NCBI GenBank assembly: GCA_015680685.1 | Contig: MNCI01004420.1 | Coordinates: 2,439 to 50,927 of the forward strand | Source: Gnetum montanum | Taxonomy: Eukaryota > Streptophyta > Gnetopsida > Gnetales > Gnetaceae | Direction of reading: 5' to 3' | Length of the DNA stretch: 48,489 nucleotides | Shown here: piece after piece, positions 20,492 through 32,776 of the stretch | Position numbering within the stretch: the first letter of the stretch is position 1 | Layout of the letters: each line of letters starts with the position of its first letter | Position numbers and translations under genes: made by a program | Notes under the pieces: generated by a model | The model's database searches: none | What the model was told of the DNA's origin: nothing | What the model saw: only the letters and a program-made list of their open reading frames with translations

Positions 20492-23400
20492 TCAAATGTA
20501 ATACCGCTTTAGGTACAGATGATTCACCAGATTTGGTAGTTTGTTGCCGTCGGTGTCTGCTAACTTGAATGCCCCATTGTCGTATGTGCCGATGACTAGG
20601 AAAGGGCCTTCCTAGTTTGCAGAGAACTTGCCTACTGGTTCACGAATGGCCTTGAGAACTAAATCTCCTTTCTCAATCAATCACCGATGGAGGTTGTGCC
20701 GATGCTTCTATCGCTGTTTTTCCTGATATCTCTCGATGGTGTTGAGCGTCTGGATGCATTTTTCCTCCACTAAGTCTAAATCCATGATTCTAGACTCATT
20801 TTTTGAGTCTCATTTATAACCATAGATAGGACCATCTGCAATGAGGAAACCTGTAATTCCAAGGGCAACACTACTTCGGATCCGTAGACCAGGCTATAGG
20901 GCATCCTGTCTGTAGCTGTCCTGCACATCGTACGATACACCCATAGCACATAGAGGATTTTTTCATGCCACCACTTCTTATTACTATCAAGCATTTTCTT
21001 GAGTAAATTGATGATCACCTTGTTTTTTGCCTCTACTTGACCATTTTCTTGTGGGTAATAAGGTGAAGAAAAATATTGTCTAATACCAAGATTATCGCAA
21101 AAAGATTTGGTTTCCGAGCTACTAAATTATGGTCCGTTGTTAGTCACAATAGTCGTAGGGAGTCCAAATCTGGTTACAATATTATCTAAGATGAAGTAGA
21201 AAACCTGTTGAGATGTGATCTTTTGTAGGGGGATAGCCTCAACCCACTTTGTAAAATATTCAATGGCGGTGATAATAAAGCTATGACCTGCGGAAGACTT
21301 AGACGAGATGGGGCCTATGATGTCTAGTCCCAATCGTTGGAATGGCCAAGTGATTTGAGTAGTGTGTAACTCAGTTGGTGACACATGTATTATATTTTCA
21401 TAACACTGGCACTTGTCACATGTCTTAACCTTGGCAAGGCAGTCTTTTTCTATGTATGGCCAATACTACCCTAAGCATCTGATGTTAGCAATCATTGCTT
21501 GCGGAGCTACGTGTCCTCCGCAAAGCCCTTCATGGACTTTGTTAACTATTCACTGTGCTTGGTCATTGTTAACATAGGTAAGCAATACCCCATCGAAGGA
21601 TGACATATTTCCTAGCACGTTTACGCACAACATCTTTTTACGCATGTGTTAGCTCGTGTGGTGGTTCTCCATGTAGAAGGTAAGTTTTAATGTTTTCATA
21701 CCATTCTGACATTCCTTCTACATTTAATGAAGAAATTTGTGCCGCTTGAATGATAGGCTCTGTACATTCTATCATTAAAGTGGGCCAAGTGGCAAACAAA
21801 TGTGGTGGCACATTTAGTGCCAGTGTTACCAGTGCATCAGCAACGACGTTTTTCTTGCACGGCACGTGTTGAGCATCGGTTGTTACAAATTGCTTCAGGA
21901 GATCTTTAGCCATATCATACTAGGGTTGTAGGTGTACAGCCTTGCAGGTGTAGACTCCTATGATTTGATTGATTACCAGCATCGAATCACCTCGGATTTC
22001 CAGGTGTCGAACGTTGAGTTCTCTGGCCGTCAACAATCCCCTTAGCAGCCCCTCATAGTCTACCACGTTGTTCGTACAAGGGAAGGTCAGATGGTAAGCC
22101 GATGGATGCACATCCTCAAGAGAAAGCATAATAACAGCGGTGGCACTGTCGCCTATAGTGGTTGAAGCTCCATCAAAATATAACATCACTTCAAGGCCTA
22201 TTGATACAGGGCTTAAACTATGTACATGTTCATCCGGGAATTTTGGCTCTATTGTAGCTTGATCATTAACTGGCAACGTTGCTAACTGGTTAGTTATGGC
22301 TTGGCCTTTGGTGGATGACTGGCCAACATAATGTAAATCAAACTCAGCTATGATAGCCTTCCAACGAGCTATTCTACTACTTTCATACAAATTATTGGAG
22401 ATAGCCCGCAGAACGTTACTTTTACAAATTATGTTGACCTGATTGCGGAAAATATAACGCCTACATTTTGTAAGTGCAAAAACTAATGTCAAACAGTTAC
22501 GCTCCACTTCGTTGTACCTTGTTTCGTATGCAAATAGAGCATGACTGAGGTAATAGATAGGTGCCTTTGACCCATCGTTCCTTTTCTGGCAAAGTAACAT
22601 AGCTATAAACACGTCCAAGTTAGCTAGATAAATGTAGAAAGGTTGATCCCTTTGTGGTGGGAAAATTTTTGGTAAATGTTGCAGCTCTTCTTTTAAGTTT
22701 TCAAATGCACACTGGCAGTCATCGGTCCATTCAAAATTGACACCATTCTTCAAAAGATGTTGCATGGGGTGCAATTTATCTGTTAACTTTGAAATGAACT
22801 GCCTGATGAACTGAAGCCTACCCTATAACCCATGTAGTTCCTTGAGATTTGTTGGTGGCGTTAAATCAACGATGGCCTTAGCCTTGTCGGGGTTGACTCG
22901 GATGCCAGTTTCTAATACCACAAACCCCAACATGCATCCAACTTGGACTCCGAATATGTATTTCTTTGGGTTAAGCCCTAAGTCATGTTGGAGACATCGT
23001 TTAAGGACTAACTCTAGGTCTCATGAATGATCTTCTGACATTATAGATTTGACAGCTATGTCATCTACATAATCATTCAATCTCCCTAAGAGGTAATCGC
23101 TAAAGATGTATGTCATGGCTCATTGATACGTTGCTTCAGCATTCTTTAACTCGAAAGGCATCATGGTGTAGCAAAAGGTCCCCCAGGACGTCATGAATGT
23201 TGTGGTCAATTGGTGCTCTGGGTTAATACGAATTTGATTATAGCCTGAGAAACCATCCATAAAGGATAGGAGCGCATGGCCAACTATTGTGTTGATTAGT
23301 TGGTTGATACTCGGTAACGGAAAGTTGTCCTTAATTGTAGCTTTGTTCAGATCCCGAAAGTCTATGCAGATGCGTATGCCTCCCATTTTCTTAGAGACAA

Positions 23401-23929
23401 CTACAATGTTGGACACCCAATCGAAGTAATAAACCGCACGGATGAAACCAGCCTGATACAACTTGGTGATTTCATCACGCACTGCTAGCATGATTTTCAG
23501 CTTGATCTTCCATGCCTTCTATCTAATTGGTTTGATACATGGGTCTAAGATGATGTTGTGCTGTATTAATCTTGGGTTTAAACCTGGCATGCCTTCATAT
23601 GACCACGCGAATACAACAACATTTTTTTGGAGCACTTGGGTCACATCATTCTGAATCTGTTGGTCTAGGAGAGAACTAACCCTAAGATTTTTATTTTCAC
23701 CCTTGTGCGTAACCACAGGGACCTCGCTGAGAGGGTCCTCAGTTACATCACCAGCCTCCAAGTCGAGTGTTCGAGCCAGATGTTCTGGCCAGTCTGGGGA
23801 TGTTCCCAATGTAGCTATGGTTACGTCATAAAGGGATGGGTTTGTTCCTACTAGTGTGTGATCGTACTATCTAATGATCTTTCCATATGGACCTGTTAAG
23901 TCTAAGGATGTGGATAAAGCTGCATCCAT
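20492..23929 (-). pseudogene. Element E pol: RT, RNase H, archaeal-type RNase H, integrase
   Basis: The start chosen is ATG at 23929 (MDAALSTSLDLTGPYGK), which heads the RT frame; D has a comparable start at 32776. RT shows the SNIVVVSKKMGGIRICIDFRDLN block, FPLPSI, SFMDGFSGYNQI and an intact YVDD at 23071-23060. RNase H (22650-22330: YYLSHALFAYE, YNEVERNCLTL) and archaeal-type RNase H (22200-21640: YFDGAST, TNNVVDYEGLLRGL, GDSMLVINQ, VADALVTLAL) follow in the same frame. Integrase (about 21560-20500, after a frame change) has its HHCC finger and first Asp (LGLDIIGPI). The second Asp is Asn (TNNGP, about 21140), and the Glu survives (GQVEAKNK). The tail NHLYLKRYYI ends at stop 20494-20492. 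Stops and frame changes make it non-functional. Confidence 0.85.
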
Positions 23930-24531
23930 TTGCAAGTGATCCTGCAAAATCGCCAAAAATGGAAGTTGTTACACCGTTTTTTCACCAGTTTGTTAAATGA
24001 TGAAATTTTGTTTGTTTTGTGTCAGAATTATGAGCTAGAGAAGTTTCTAGTTTAAGGTCTTAGTGGACCATTACGAATATGCATAGTTTGTAAAAAGAAA
24101 TGTCAAGCAAAGCTTTCTAGATGCTAGCGTATGAAACGAAATGAAAGGTCTAACGTGGCGTGTCTAGCGTGTTGAAATGGTTAGATTTGAATTTTGCACT
24201 AACCGTAGTTAATGCGGCTGAATTACGAGGTGATAATCTATGCATTAGTTTAAGGTTATTTCGGACCGTAACGCAAACGATATCTCTGACATTAATGCCT
24301 AGATCCTCATGTTTTATGTCATACTGACACACGCGTTTTGGGAAAGTTCCGCGTCAATCGAGTAGAAATAATCAGTTGGTTTCTAGCATTTTGTTTATAA
24401 ACCAGTGGTTCATACTCAAAACAAGTTACCAATATCACGAATTTGGACCTGGTTATAGCGAGAAGAGAGCGTAAGCAAGGCATGAGTAGACGATTTTATG
24501 AGGAATTTGTTCACTTTCAACCTTTGCAACA
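23930..24531. other. Spacer between E pol and the antisense gene
   Basis: There is no gene in this stretch. It holds two copies of the cassette-border word, at 24049-24068 and 24246-24266. A TATA-like TTTATAAACC on the + strand lies at 24394-24403, about 130 bases before the ATG of the antisense gene. It could serve as that gene's promoter, but this is weak evidence. Confidence 0.4.
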
Positions 24532-25889
24532 ATGGCACCCAAGGTTAAAGGCAAGAATGCTAAGTTGGCCAGGACAAACGAGATGCAGGAGAGTGTGCAG
24601 CGGGTTTCACAGGCCAGAGTAGAAGCTCTGGACGTTACCCCGCTTAACTGGTAAGTTGTTGTTCACCCTTTTTTCGTTTCGTTTTTACACTATTGTCATG
24701 TTTGTTGCAGCATTGTGGTTTTTCTATGTTGGGTTCTAATGTTGTATCATGGTGTTAATGTCTATCTGCATGAAATAAACTATTGTTATGAAGGTTTAGG
24801 AGATAAGAAATAATGTTTTACAGAGATAAGGTATAGCATGTAAATGTAATGTAATCAGGGTTTTTGTGATAATGATATGTTGTGTCGAAGTAATATGCAG
24901 TATTTGCTTTCATCGCCTTTGTCAAAGACAGACCTTGAGCTATTACAAGGGTTTAGGCGATTTTGGCTATGCACCTCCAATATACGCTGTAATTTTTTAG
25001 AAATTGTGTGAGCCCTAGTGTGGTGTAACAAATATTCATGTCTATATTTTGTCTAATAGTAGTATGTTTGTGTCCTACAGTATTATGCTAAAGCTCTTCC
25101 TAATCATTTTGGACATCGTGGGTGTTCTGTGCTGTGTTCATGCCCCCGCGGCCAATGTTCCTCCTCCTAATGCTCGTCTAAAGGAGGAGGCGGTGTGGTT
25201 CCGAAGAGGCGTGCAGGGTTTTTTGCAATTTCTGCTTTACAACTACTGTGTAATCATCTGGTCACATCTACCAGGTGATGAAGCTGCCGCTATTTTGGAG
25301 TTAGTTGGTTCGACGCAGAGCATCTTAGCGTTTCTGTCTGACGGCGCGATTGAAACTACGCGGGTGCAAGACCACAAATAGAATGTCAAGGGTTTAAGGC
25401 GTTTAAGCTAGATCTGGGAAATGCCTAGGTTTAACTGTTATCATGCTTATAAGACTCTATTCATGGCCCATCATCCCACAACTTATTTCCAAAATCCTCC
25501 TGATATCGTGCATTATGCAAGCGGGTAAGTTTCATTTCACTTCGTAGTATTGTAATACTAACTACTACTTAGATGTGTACTGAGCATAAAGAGTTGTTTG
25601 TGCTTCTTGCATAGGTTTTTTATTAGTGAAAATGGTCTTATAGGCAATAATGATACATTGTCGTTGGCCGAGAGTGCTATAAGGAAGTTTACCTCTATCA
25701 GCAATGTGTGGGCTGCGGTCATGGGACATCTAGCATTCGAGATCCCAGAATATCCTACCTGTTATGACGACTTCTTTTCTAGGTGCAAGAAACTCAAATG
25801 GCTGGATAGGAAGTGGACTCTGGACCCTCCCCTCACCGTTGCATATGTTCAAAGGAAAATCCCTCCATTTCCTTTGCCTTTCGAGCCTG
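24532..25889 (+). pseudogene. Antisense, intron-containing FCP1/NIF-like (HAD) phosphatase-domain gene in element E
   Basis: Predicted exons are 24532-24650 (from ATG, MAPKVKGKNAK), 25081-25524 and 25615-25889. Introns are GTAAGT...CCTACAG, GTAAGT...GCATAG, and a further GTAAGC donor after 25889. They join in frame (phases 2, 2). The product resembles plant FCP1/NIF-type phosphatase domains: LIILDIVGVLC where the family has an L-D-x-N/D-G-L/V motif, then a F-R-R-G-V-x-x-F-L-Q-F region, VIIWSH (family WSS), a NPPDIVHY segment (family NPP.TAI) and a C-terminal NDTLSL...SNVWAAVMGH block. The first catalytic Asp is present, but the second acidic position is Val. Stops at 25379-25381 and 25409-25411 break exon 2. 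The gene is opposite in strand to its carrier, between protease and RT. The match is from pattern recognition only. Confidence 0.65.
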
Positions 25890-26165
25890 GTAAGCTTTTT
25901 CATAATAATGAATTATGTCAATGTTGTGTGATGATGATGTAAATATAGTTGCTAGTTTAAGGCCATTTCAAGCCGTAGCATAATAGGAGTAAAGAAGATA
26001 GAAATGTAAAGCTAAACACAGAGGTAAAAAAGAGTGTAATCAAATTAGCTTGCGAAAAGCATAGATACAGGCATAAACATAAGAAGTATAAATGATAAGC
26101 GTAAAGAGCATGATTGATGAGACCGTAGTAGTTAGGCAACATTGTTTTACTTGCTAACTTTGTAA
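25890..26165. other. Spacer between the antisense gene and E protease
   Basis: This begins with the GTAAGC donor of the third intron but contains no further exon; the second domain present in D is absent. One cassette-border word lies at 25954-25975. The frames here are short and A/T-rich and are not called. Confidence 0.5.
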
Positions 26166-26990
26166 CTATTTCTTAATTGCCTTCGTCTTCAACGACGCGT
26201 AAGGACGGGGAGATCTATGGCCCTTCTCCTTCACATCGTAATCTTCCCCTGGGAACGGTAGTTCGGCCCAAGTTAGGCTATCATCAGCCACTGTTTCGAC
26301 TTGCTTAGGTACTAGAACAGGGGACTGATTCTCAAACATTTCTATCTCTGACCCTTGTTTTTTCTCTATCTTATTAACAGCCTGAGGGATTATTTCATCA
26401 CCGCGGATAACCACTTCTCCTCCTGCGTAAAGAAAATGGATTTTCTGATGAATGGGTGATGAAACTACCCTCGGTTGGGCTAACCAAGACCTCCCAAGAA
26501 TTAGATTGAATCCAAGCATCTCTTCAATCATGATAAACATAGTGTCTGTGGGGAACTGGTCCCCTGTCACAAAGTTGATGTGGACGGTCCCTTTGACTTA
26601 CACCTGTGCCCTGTTGAACAACTTTAGGCATGACGTTGTTGTAGGACTAATCCAATATATCAAGCCTAATTTATCCACTATGGGATAAGGGATGACATTA
26701 GTGGTCACCCCGTCATCTACATGTACTCTTCAAATTCGGTGCTGGCCCACACGGATAGTGATGAACATGGGTGTTGTAGTCACTTGACCCTCAAGGTCAT
26801 CCTTGATGGATTCATCATGAAAGGTCAACAGGGTTGGATCAGGTTTTTTAGCAGCAGGGGGAAGCATGATGGAGTGAATTGCTCCTTCATCTGCTGGTAG
26901 GCTTTCGTCCATAGGTATGGACGTTAGCATGCGAACCATAGTTTCACGATGCGTTTGCGATGTCATGAGTAAGTCATAAAGGCTCAACAT
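26166..26990 (-). pseudogene. Element E aspartic protease (pro)
   Basis: The frame from 26990 to 26166 continues gag's frame. It starts with a linker (MLSLYDLLMTSQTHRETMV, ...PADEGAIHS), then the pepsin-like core: FITIRVGQHRI, the active-site strand with H-V-D-D-G at about 26712, then IEEMLGFNLILGRSWLAQ (about 26510), and HFLYAGGEVVIRG. The same order is found in A and D. An in-frame stop follows QHRI (about 26730) and another lies near 26600. The C-terminal tail of about 80 residues is basic and ends KTKAIKK at 26166. Protease and RT are separated by about 2.2 kb holding the antisense gene, so RT would have to be expressed by splicing or from its own start. Confidence 0.75.
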
Positions 26991-29850
26991 TGTATTTTTC
27001 TATTTCAAAGCCTGTTTGACTTGTGCTAGGGCATCAAAGAGATCTTGCCCATGATCAGAGTGTTTGTCACCCTTTTCCTCTTCCATTCGCCCTGAGAGGT
27101 GAATTTCACGGGGAGGAGTGACAGTTGGCCGAGGGTTACGCTTCCTTTGGCCTAGGGGAGATAATTGCTTTCATGTAACTTCTTTGTCCTTGGCAAGTGG
27201 GGCTAATAATGCTAAAGCGAGGGGTTGAGGTTTGGGTAACCCCAGCGTAAGAGGACCCTTGGCCACATCAACAGTGACAGTAGGTGAGTTTGCCTTAGAG
27301 GATTGCCCCTGCGTAGGAGGGGTGGTTGATAGTTTTGGCACTCTGATGACTAAGGGTGCCTTGGGTGTAGGCACGGGCAGTGCCATGGCTTTAACAATTG
27401 CAGCCTGTCGGGAAGCATTCTGGGATGAAGTTTGGAGGATGAAAGGGTGCCTTGGAGGGCCACTCATCGGTGCCAACGAACCCATTTTTTGGGTCGAGCG
27501 AGGTTGCGTTTGCAACACAAAAGGCTGCCTCGGGTACACCTGATTATTTCCCTCTGTCCTTACCACGTTGATTGTGTACCCTACATTGTTTGCATTCAAT
27601 GGGTCTTGGTACACACGCATGGCCTAGTTTTTTGGGCGTGTCGGGCTACTGCTATCTAAGATCAAGTCCCCTTGATCTATCAGACGTTGGATGTCATCTT
27701 TCAATGCCCAGCAATAATTCGTATCATGGCCACACAATTGATGATAGTCATAGAATCGGTCTAGCTTAAAGTTCTTAGGCACAGGCGGTTCGTTAGGTTG
27801 GGCTAAGGAGAGATTCTTGACTAACTCGTAGTGGTGCCTGTGGTGTTTCAGAGCCTCCTCGGACACCGCCTTGTGTCTGATGTGGCCGGTTCCCAATAAT
27901 TGCTTCAGAACTTCTGAAGGCTTCATAGGTAGGGTTGCGTAATTTGAGCGATCCTTACACTCAAATTTTGGCCTCGGCTGTGGAGGTGCTTCAGGGGTAG
28001 AAGGAGCTTCATGATTGGTACCACTTGAGCTTGTTGCCAGCTCAGCTGGCTCCGCAGTTGTTTTCTTGTTATTATTACCTTTCTTCTTGGCCCCTTCAAC
28101 AACTACCGTGACTATAGTAGTCATGGCTTTAGCTTTGTCCTTACCCTTGCTGTGGACGTTTCTATAGGCCACATATGCTGGATCTTTACTAGCCTCCGCC
28201 GCATCTTGGATGCCCTTAGTCTAGGCAAAGGCTTGGCTGAGGGAATGGGGGGTGAGGTAATACAGCTTACACTTGATAAAGTCGTTGACTACTCCCTTGA
28301 AGATTGCCAATAGATGGGCATCCGCGATGGGTTCACGGATTTCGTTTAAGGTGGCGCTCCACCGTTGTATGAACTTTTGGACTAACTTAAGCGAGTCTTG
28401 TCTAACCCCCATGAGCTGGTCTAGTGTGACTTCTGGCTTTAGGTTGTATTTGAAGCGAGTCACAAACTGGGTTAACAGCTCTTCCAAAGTTGAAATGGAA
28501 GCGCATGGAAGTGCTCAATACCAATCCAAAGATTTACCCATTAAGGACATAGCAAAGATAAGGATTATGGTATGTGGCCATTGTTGTAGCAATAAGGACT
28601 TTGACCTAAAATTGACAAGGTGAGCATTCTTCCCCATTGTATTTTGTGAAATGAGGAAGGGGCATTCCAGGCAGCAATGACAGGACTGGGATAGCCAAAC
28701 TAATAGGATCGTCCTAGTAGAAGTCCATGACCTATACCATGTCAGAACCAACAGCCTTAAGGCACTTGACCTCCTCTGTAAGGGTTTGAATGAGTTGGAA
28801 GGCTTGGTCCAACCTCGTAGAAGACGATGTCATTTGTGGAATGGAAGGGGGAGCTACACCGGGTAGTGGCATAGAGGTAACAGCTTGGCTGATGGTTGGC
28901 AGGATAGTCCTTGCTGACAATGTTGCTTACAGCATCCACAATCTAGTGGTTAGTGCAGATGGAGGAACCACCATCAGCTGCACTATTGGGTATGCTGCTT
29001 ACGTAGCCAAGGGCATAGGTAGTGGTCCTGCAACTAGGTTTAGCACTTGCAGGACATGGCCTTGAAGGTGGGAATGGTGATGGTTTTGCATAGGATGCAT
29101 GACAAGAGACATGTTGGGAGCCCACCATGCTGTGGTGGTAGGCTCTGTCGTGCGAATCGGGAGCATAGCTAGCGTTGCAGGTATTGCATGCACATGCGGT
29201 GGCACAAGCACAGGCACACAATGAGGTGAGTTAGGTAATCGTGCCTGCTAAGGAATGATTTGTGATGAACCCTCACTTGGGAAGATAGTCGGAGAAAGAA
29301 AATGTAAACGCAGTGAATGTGGGACTCGCTCCATGTTAGACAAAGGTGTAGTGACCATGAACAATTGATTTATACGAGACGTTGTTGAGGGAGGGACCAT
29401 GGTGAAATCGGCATGATTGCCTCCCTCAGAGTGGGATTCTAGATCATCCTGTCCATCGTGAAGCACTTCTTCACAGAACATGGTTTCTAGTTCTTCTGGC
29501 GATGTCTTTACCATCAACATTTGATCTAGGATCCATCTTTTTTGATCCGTCAAGGGTATGAAAGTGGTAGGGGTAGGAATGAGTTCTCTCTCGTCACAGT
29601 ACAAGAGCTCGTATTCTCGTTTTTCCTCAACTTCTTGTGGATAGAGAGGCAGATTTGCCGCTAGCTTAGCGCAGAGGAAATTGCAGTGTTCCCTACAATG
29701 AGTTTGTCCCTCCAGCTCCTTGTTTTGTAGCCTAAGGGAGTGGCGTGGTCGCACTGGACTAGTTGGTTGCTCAACCATGGGGGGCGTAACTTGTAGAGTC
29801 CAAGGGTTTTCGACATTGGTAGTGTCAACGGTTGTGGTTGATGTAACCAT
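26991..29850 (-). pseudogene. Element E gag
   Basis: The start is ATG at 29850 (MVTSTTTVDTTNVENP), which opens a 200-residue N-terminal frame with an LRLQNKELEGQ...HCNFLCAKL block conserved in A and D. A Pro-rich, low-complexity stretch (29220-28900) follows. The Gag core then runs from about 28750 (LDWY, LEELLTQFVTRFKYNLKPEVTLDQL, KFIQRWSATLNEI, CKLYYLTPHSLSQAFA). The zinc-knuckle-like RFYDYHQLCGHDTNYC segment is at about 27750. Pro/Val-rich repeats end at 27171. The first part is in a different frame from the rest, and stops occur near 28515, 28220, 27622 and 27171. The reading then runs directly into protease in the same frame. Confidence 0.7.
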
Positions 29851-30095
29851 TTTCAAAATAATGATGATAAAAGATAAAAATTGGGACAATAGATGCGAAC
29901 TAAGATAACAATCGGTGCTTTTTATCTCGTAGGATTCCAAAGCAATCGTTGAAGCGACCGATCTGCACCACACGATTTCGTAAACAACCTTGGAGGTATT
30001 ACATTTACGTTGATCGGCAATGGGTACAAACAGCTTACAAGACTACCCATAAAATGCAGATCAACTATGAAGGCCCACCTTCTAGAGCTAGAAAA
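29851..30095 (-). other. Element E leader with primer-binding site relic
   Basis: The primer-binding site position, 30090-30074 on the minus strand, reads TAGCTCTAGAAGGTGGG. It is the same as D's site except for changes including loss of the leading TGG, and it lies five bases from the LTR. A single copy of the motif GCGACCGATCTGCACCACAC (29952-29971), which is tandemly repeated in D's leader, is present. Confidence 0.6.
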
Positions 30096-31515
30096 TGGTA
30101 ACGAAGGAAAACATTGGTCGCTGGAAATACCGACGAAAATCCATGGTACACAGTTCTAACCCGGGATCTGTGCGAGGACTATGCTGGAGAAAAAAAATTT
30201 GAGGTGCCCTGAACGGTCTTATCGATTAGACAAGGACTTATTTAATCAGTAAAAGGTTTGGTAATAATTTCGATGGTGAAATGCAGATTCTTTATAAAGC
30301 GATGTAATGTCATTATCCCGAAAGTAATTGAAGATAATGCAAACTATTTAGATAAGATTGCCAAATCTGTCTAACTAGGGTGCAAGTGATCAGATTTGAT
30401 AGATAATATGATCACAAGATCTGAGATTTAATTTATGAAAATAATATGTATGGTACAATGACTTCAGGCAGACTTCGGTTTGGACAAAGCATATGCCAGT
30501 GACAAGAAAGTTATACAAAGATGAAAAAAGCAAGGATCAATCTACCTTGATCTAGCCAATCTAGGTAGAAGGAAGTAAGATCCGTGGGAGAATATCCAGT
30601 AGCCAATTGTTTTTGATCAAGAATTCTTGTCAATCACTTCCAGCATTCTCACAATCGCTAATTCTCCTTTTCTCTTTTGCCAGTCTTGAAAGAAAAATTT
30701 TGCCAAACCCTTTGGTCTTCGTCAATTGGAGCATTTATAAGGTTAAGGTCAAGAGAGAAACACGATTTAAGTGACGTGTGTCTTGCACTCATAAAATGTT
30801 GTTGACTCAATGTGTTTTCATTGAAGCTTACGACGCTATGCTGCATAGCGCATCGTAAACTACCCTCGTGCGGGCTTTGGCAATAGACTGTCCTTTGATT
30901 ATGATGTAATATGCAGGAGAGCGTATTATGGCATATGATGTGCTTGTCGTTACTTGAATTATGCTGCATTACACTAAATTACGCATCATAGCGTAATTCA
31001 GCGTAAAATAACGAAACTACAAAAGTTAAAGTGTTGTTGCCGTGCTTCCTCTATTTCTATCCTTTTTGGAGTTTTTACTATGCTGCGCTGCGTAAAGCAG
31101 TGTAATGGGCCCCTTAACCAGGAAAGAAAACTCACTGAGACGCGCGTTATACTGCAAACTGTTGCTTAGGACTTGAGATTTTTGCCGGGTTGTCAAAGTC
31201 TTGCATGCTTGCCATCCTTGATGCTACGATGGGCTGTCTTTGATATTACGCTACACAATATGATGTAATACAGCATAATTTGCCAAAAGTTAAGATTTTT
31301 GAAACAGATAACTTGCAAAGTGGGAAGCTTGGCCGCCGTGCATCCGTCGCTTTGCTTCATCCTCTGGAATTCACTTGTGCTCTGCTGCACAGCATGGCGG
31401 GACAGACCTTTGACTGAAAAGGAACTTGTCACATCATGCCTTGTTGCAACCCTTTGTCTGAGTCACCAGATTTTTCGCTGAACTGTCGAGGCCTCAAAAT
31501 CTTCATGGTGTTTCA
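30096..31515 (-). repeat. Element E 5' LTR
   Basis: The minus strand begins TGAAACACCATG at 31515 and ends CTTCGTTACCA at 30096. The minus-strand TATA box is at 30742-30733 and the U5 box at 30207-30240. It is co-linear with 17492-18924, with scattered, mostly transition differences. GGTGG (31516-31520) follows directly. Confidence 0.9.
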
Positions 31516-32776
31516 GGTGGAAGAGTTCCTTCTTCAGGTTGTCGAAGGCTTGTTGACATTGGACTGTCCACTTGAAGTTAATCCCTTTTTTCATAAGATG
31601 TTGCATGGGGTGTAACTTATCGATCAATCTTGTTATGAACCTTCGAATGAATTTCACTCTACCTTGTAGGTCGCGTAACTCTTTTAGGTTTGTGGGGGGG
31701 GGGGCTAGGTTAACGATAGCTTTGACTTTGTCTGGGTCCACTGGTATTCCAGCCTCCGATACTACAAACCCTAACATGTGCCTGATCTTTACTCTGAAGA
31801 TGCATTTCTTAGGATTGAGATGCAAATCGTGCCTTTGACAACACTTGAGGACTAACTCTAGGTCGTACGGGTGATGGGCCACCTCTTTGGACTTAACCGC
31901 TATATCGTCTACGTAATCATTTAACATTTCTAGGATGTGGTTACTAAAAATGTACGTCATGGCTCGCTGGTATGTTTCCCTAGCATTCTTGAGCCCGAAG
32001 GGCATCATGGTATAGCAGAAGGTCCCCCATGAAGTCATGAAGGTGGTTGATAGCTGGTGTTTTGGGTTGATGCGGATTTGGTTATATCCGGAGAAACCAT
32101 CCATGAAGGATAGCAAAGCATGCCCAGCTGTGGTGTCGATGAGTTAATCGATGTTCGGTAGTGGAAAGTTATCCTTGATCATTGCCTTGTTCAAATCTTG
32201 GAAATCTATACACATTCGTATCCCTTCTATTTTCTTTGAAACCACAACGATGTTGGACACCCACTCTAAATAGTCAACTGTGCAGATGAAACCTGCTCGA
32301 TATAACTTAGTGACCTCATCCTTCACAGCTACCGTGATTTCTGGCTTGATTTTGCGTGCCTTTTGTTTGACTGCCTTCACATAGGGGTATAAGATGATGT
32401 TATGCTGAATCAATCATGGATCTAAACCTAGCATATCTTCATATGATCATGCGAAGACGTCAACATGTTCTTGCAAGGTTTTAACTATGCCCTCGTGTAT
32501 TTGCATGTCTAGTAAAGAGCTGAGTCTTAATGTCTTTACCTCTCTTCTTGTAGAGGTTACGGGTATCTCGACGAGTGGATTCTTGGTTACATCTCCAGCC
32601 TCCAAATCTAGGACATGGACTAGGTGCTTAGGCGAATCCGGGGATACTTCTAAGGTTGCTATAGTGTTAATCACAATCGACCCCCAGTTGATCACGTCGG
32701 GGTTTAATTGTCTTGTGAGCTTGCCTTGTGGTCCTGTCAATATTAGAGGCATGGACAGGGCATGATGGGTTGCCAT
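31516..32776 (-). pseudogene. Element D pol, first part: reverse transcriptase
   Basis: The start chosen is ATG at 32776 (MATHHALSMPLILTGPQGK), comparable to E's start at 23929. It encodes an N-terminal region ending HEGIVKTLQEHVDVFA. The RT fingers and palm follow: SNIVVVSKKIEGIRMCIDF, NFPLPNID, LSFMDGFSGYNQIRINPKHQL, YTMMPFGLKNA, an intact YVDD at 31915-31904, and the thumb with KLHPMQHLMKKGINFKW. The frame is interrupted by E at FHL and continues at 17486. Stops lie near 32445 and 32145. A run of ten G (about 31695-31704) sits in a Pro-rich codon stretch where E has fewer codons. Together with 17491-15275 it forms one pol. Confidence 0.85.

Larger units (their letters stand above)
17492..31515 (-). 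mobile_element. Element E: Tat-like gypsy retrotransposon nested in D, with a shorter antisense phosphatase-like gene
   Basis: About 14.0 kb, with LTRs at 17492-18924 (1433 bp) and 30096-31515 (1420 bp), target duplication GGTGG, a primer-binding site relic at 30090-30074 and a polypurine tract at 18937-18929. Gene order on the minus strand is gag, protease, antisense cassette (about 24.0-26.0 kb), RT, RNase H, archaeal RNase H, integrase. It is related to but distinct from D: different LTR sequence, the same layout and the same 3' palindrome. All genes carry stops. Confidence 0.9.

Noticed and set aside
29720-29908. Short + strand frame opposite E gag
   Set aside because: It is the shadow of the gag N-terminus, which is conserved in D and A.
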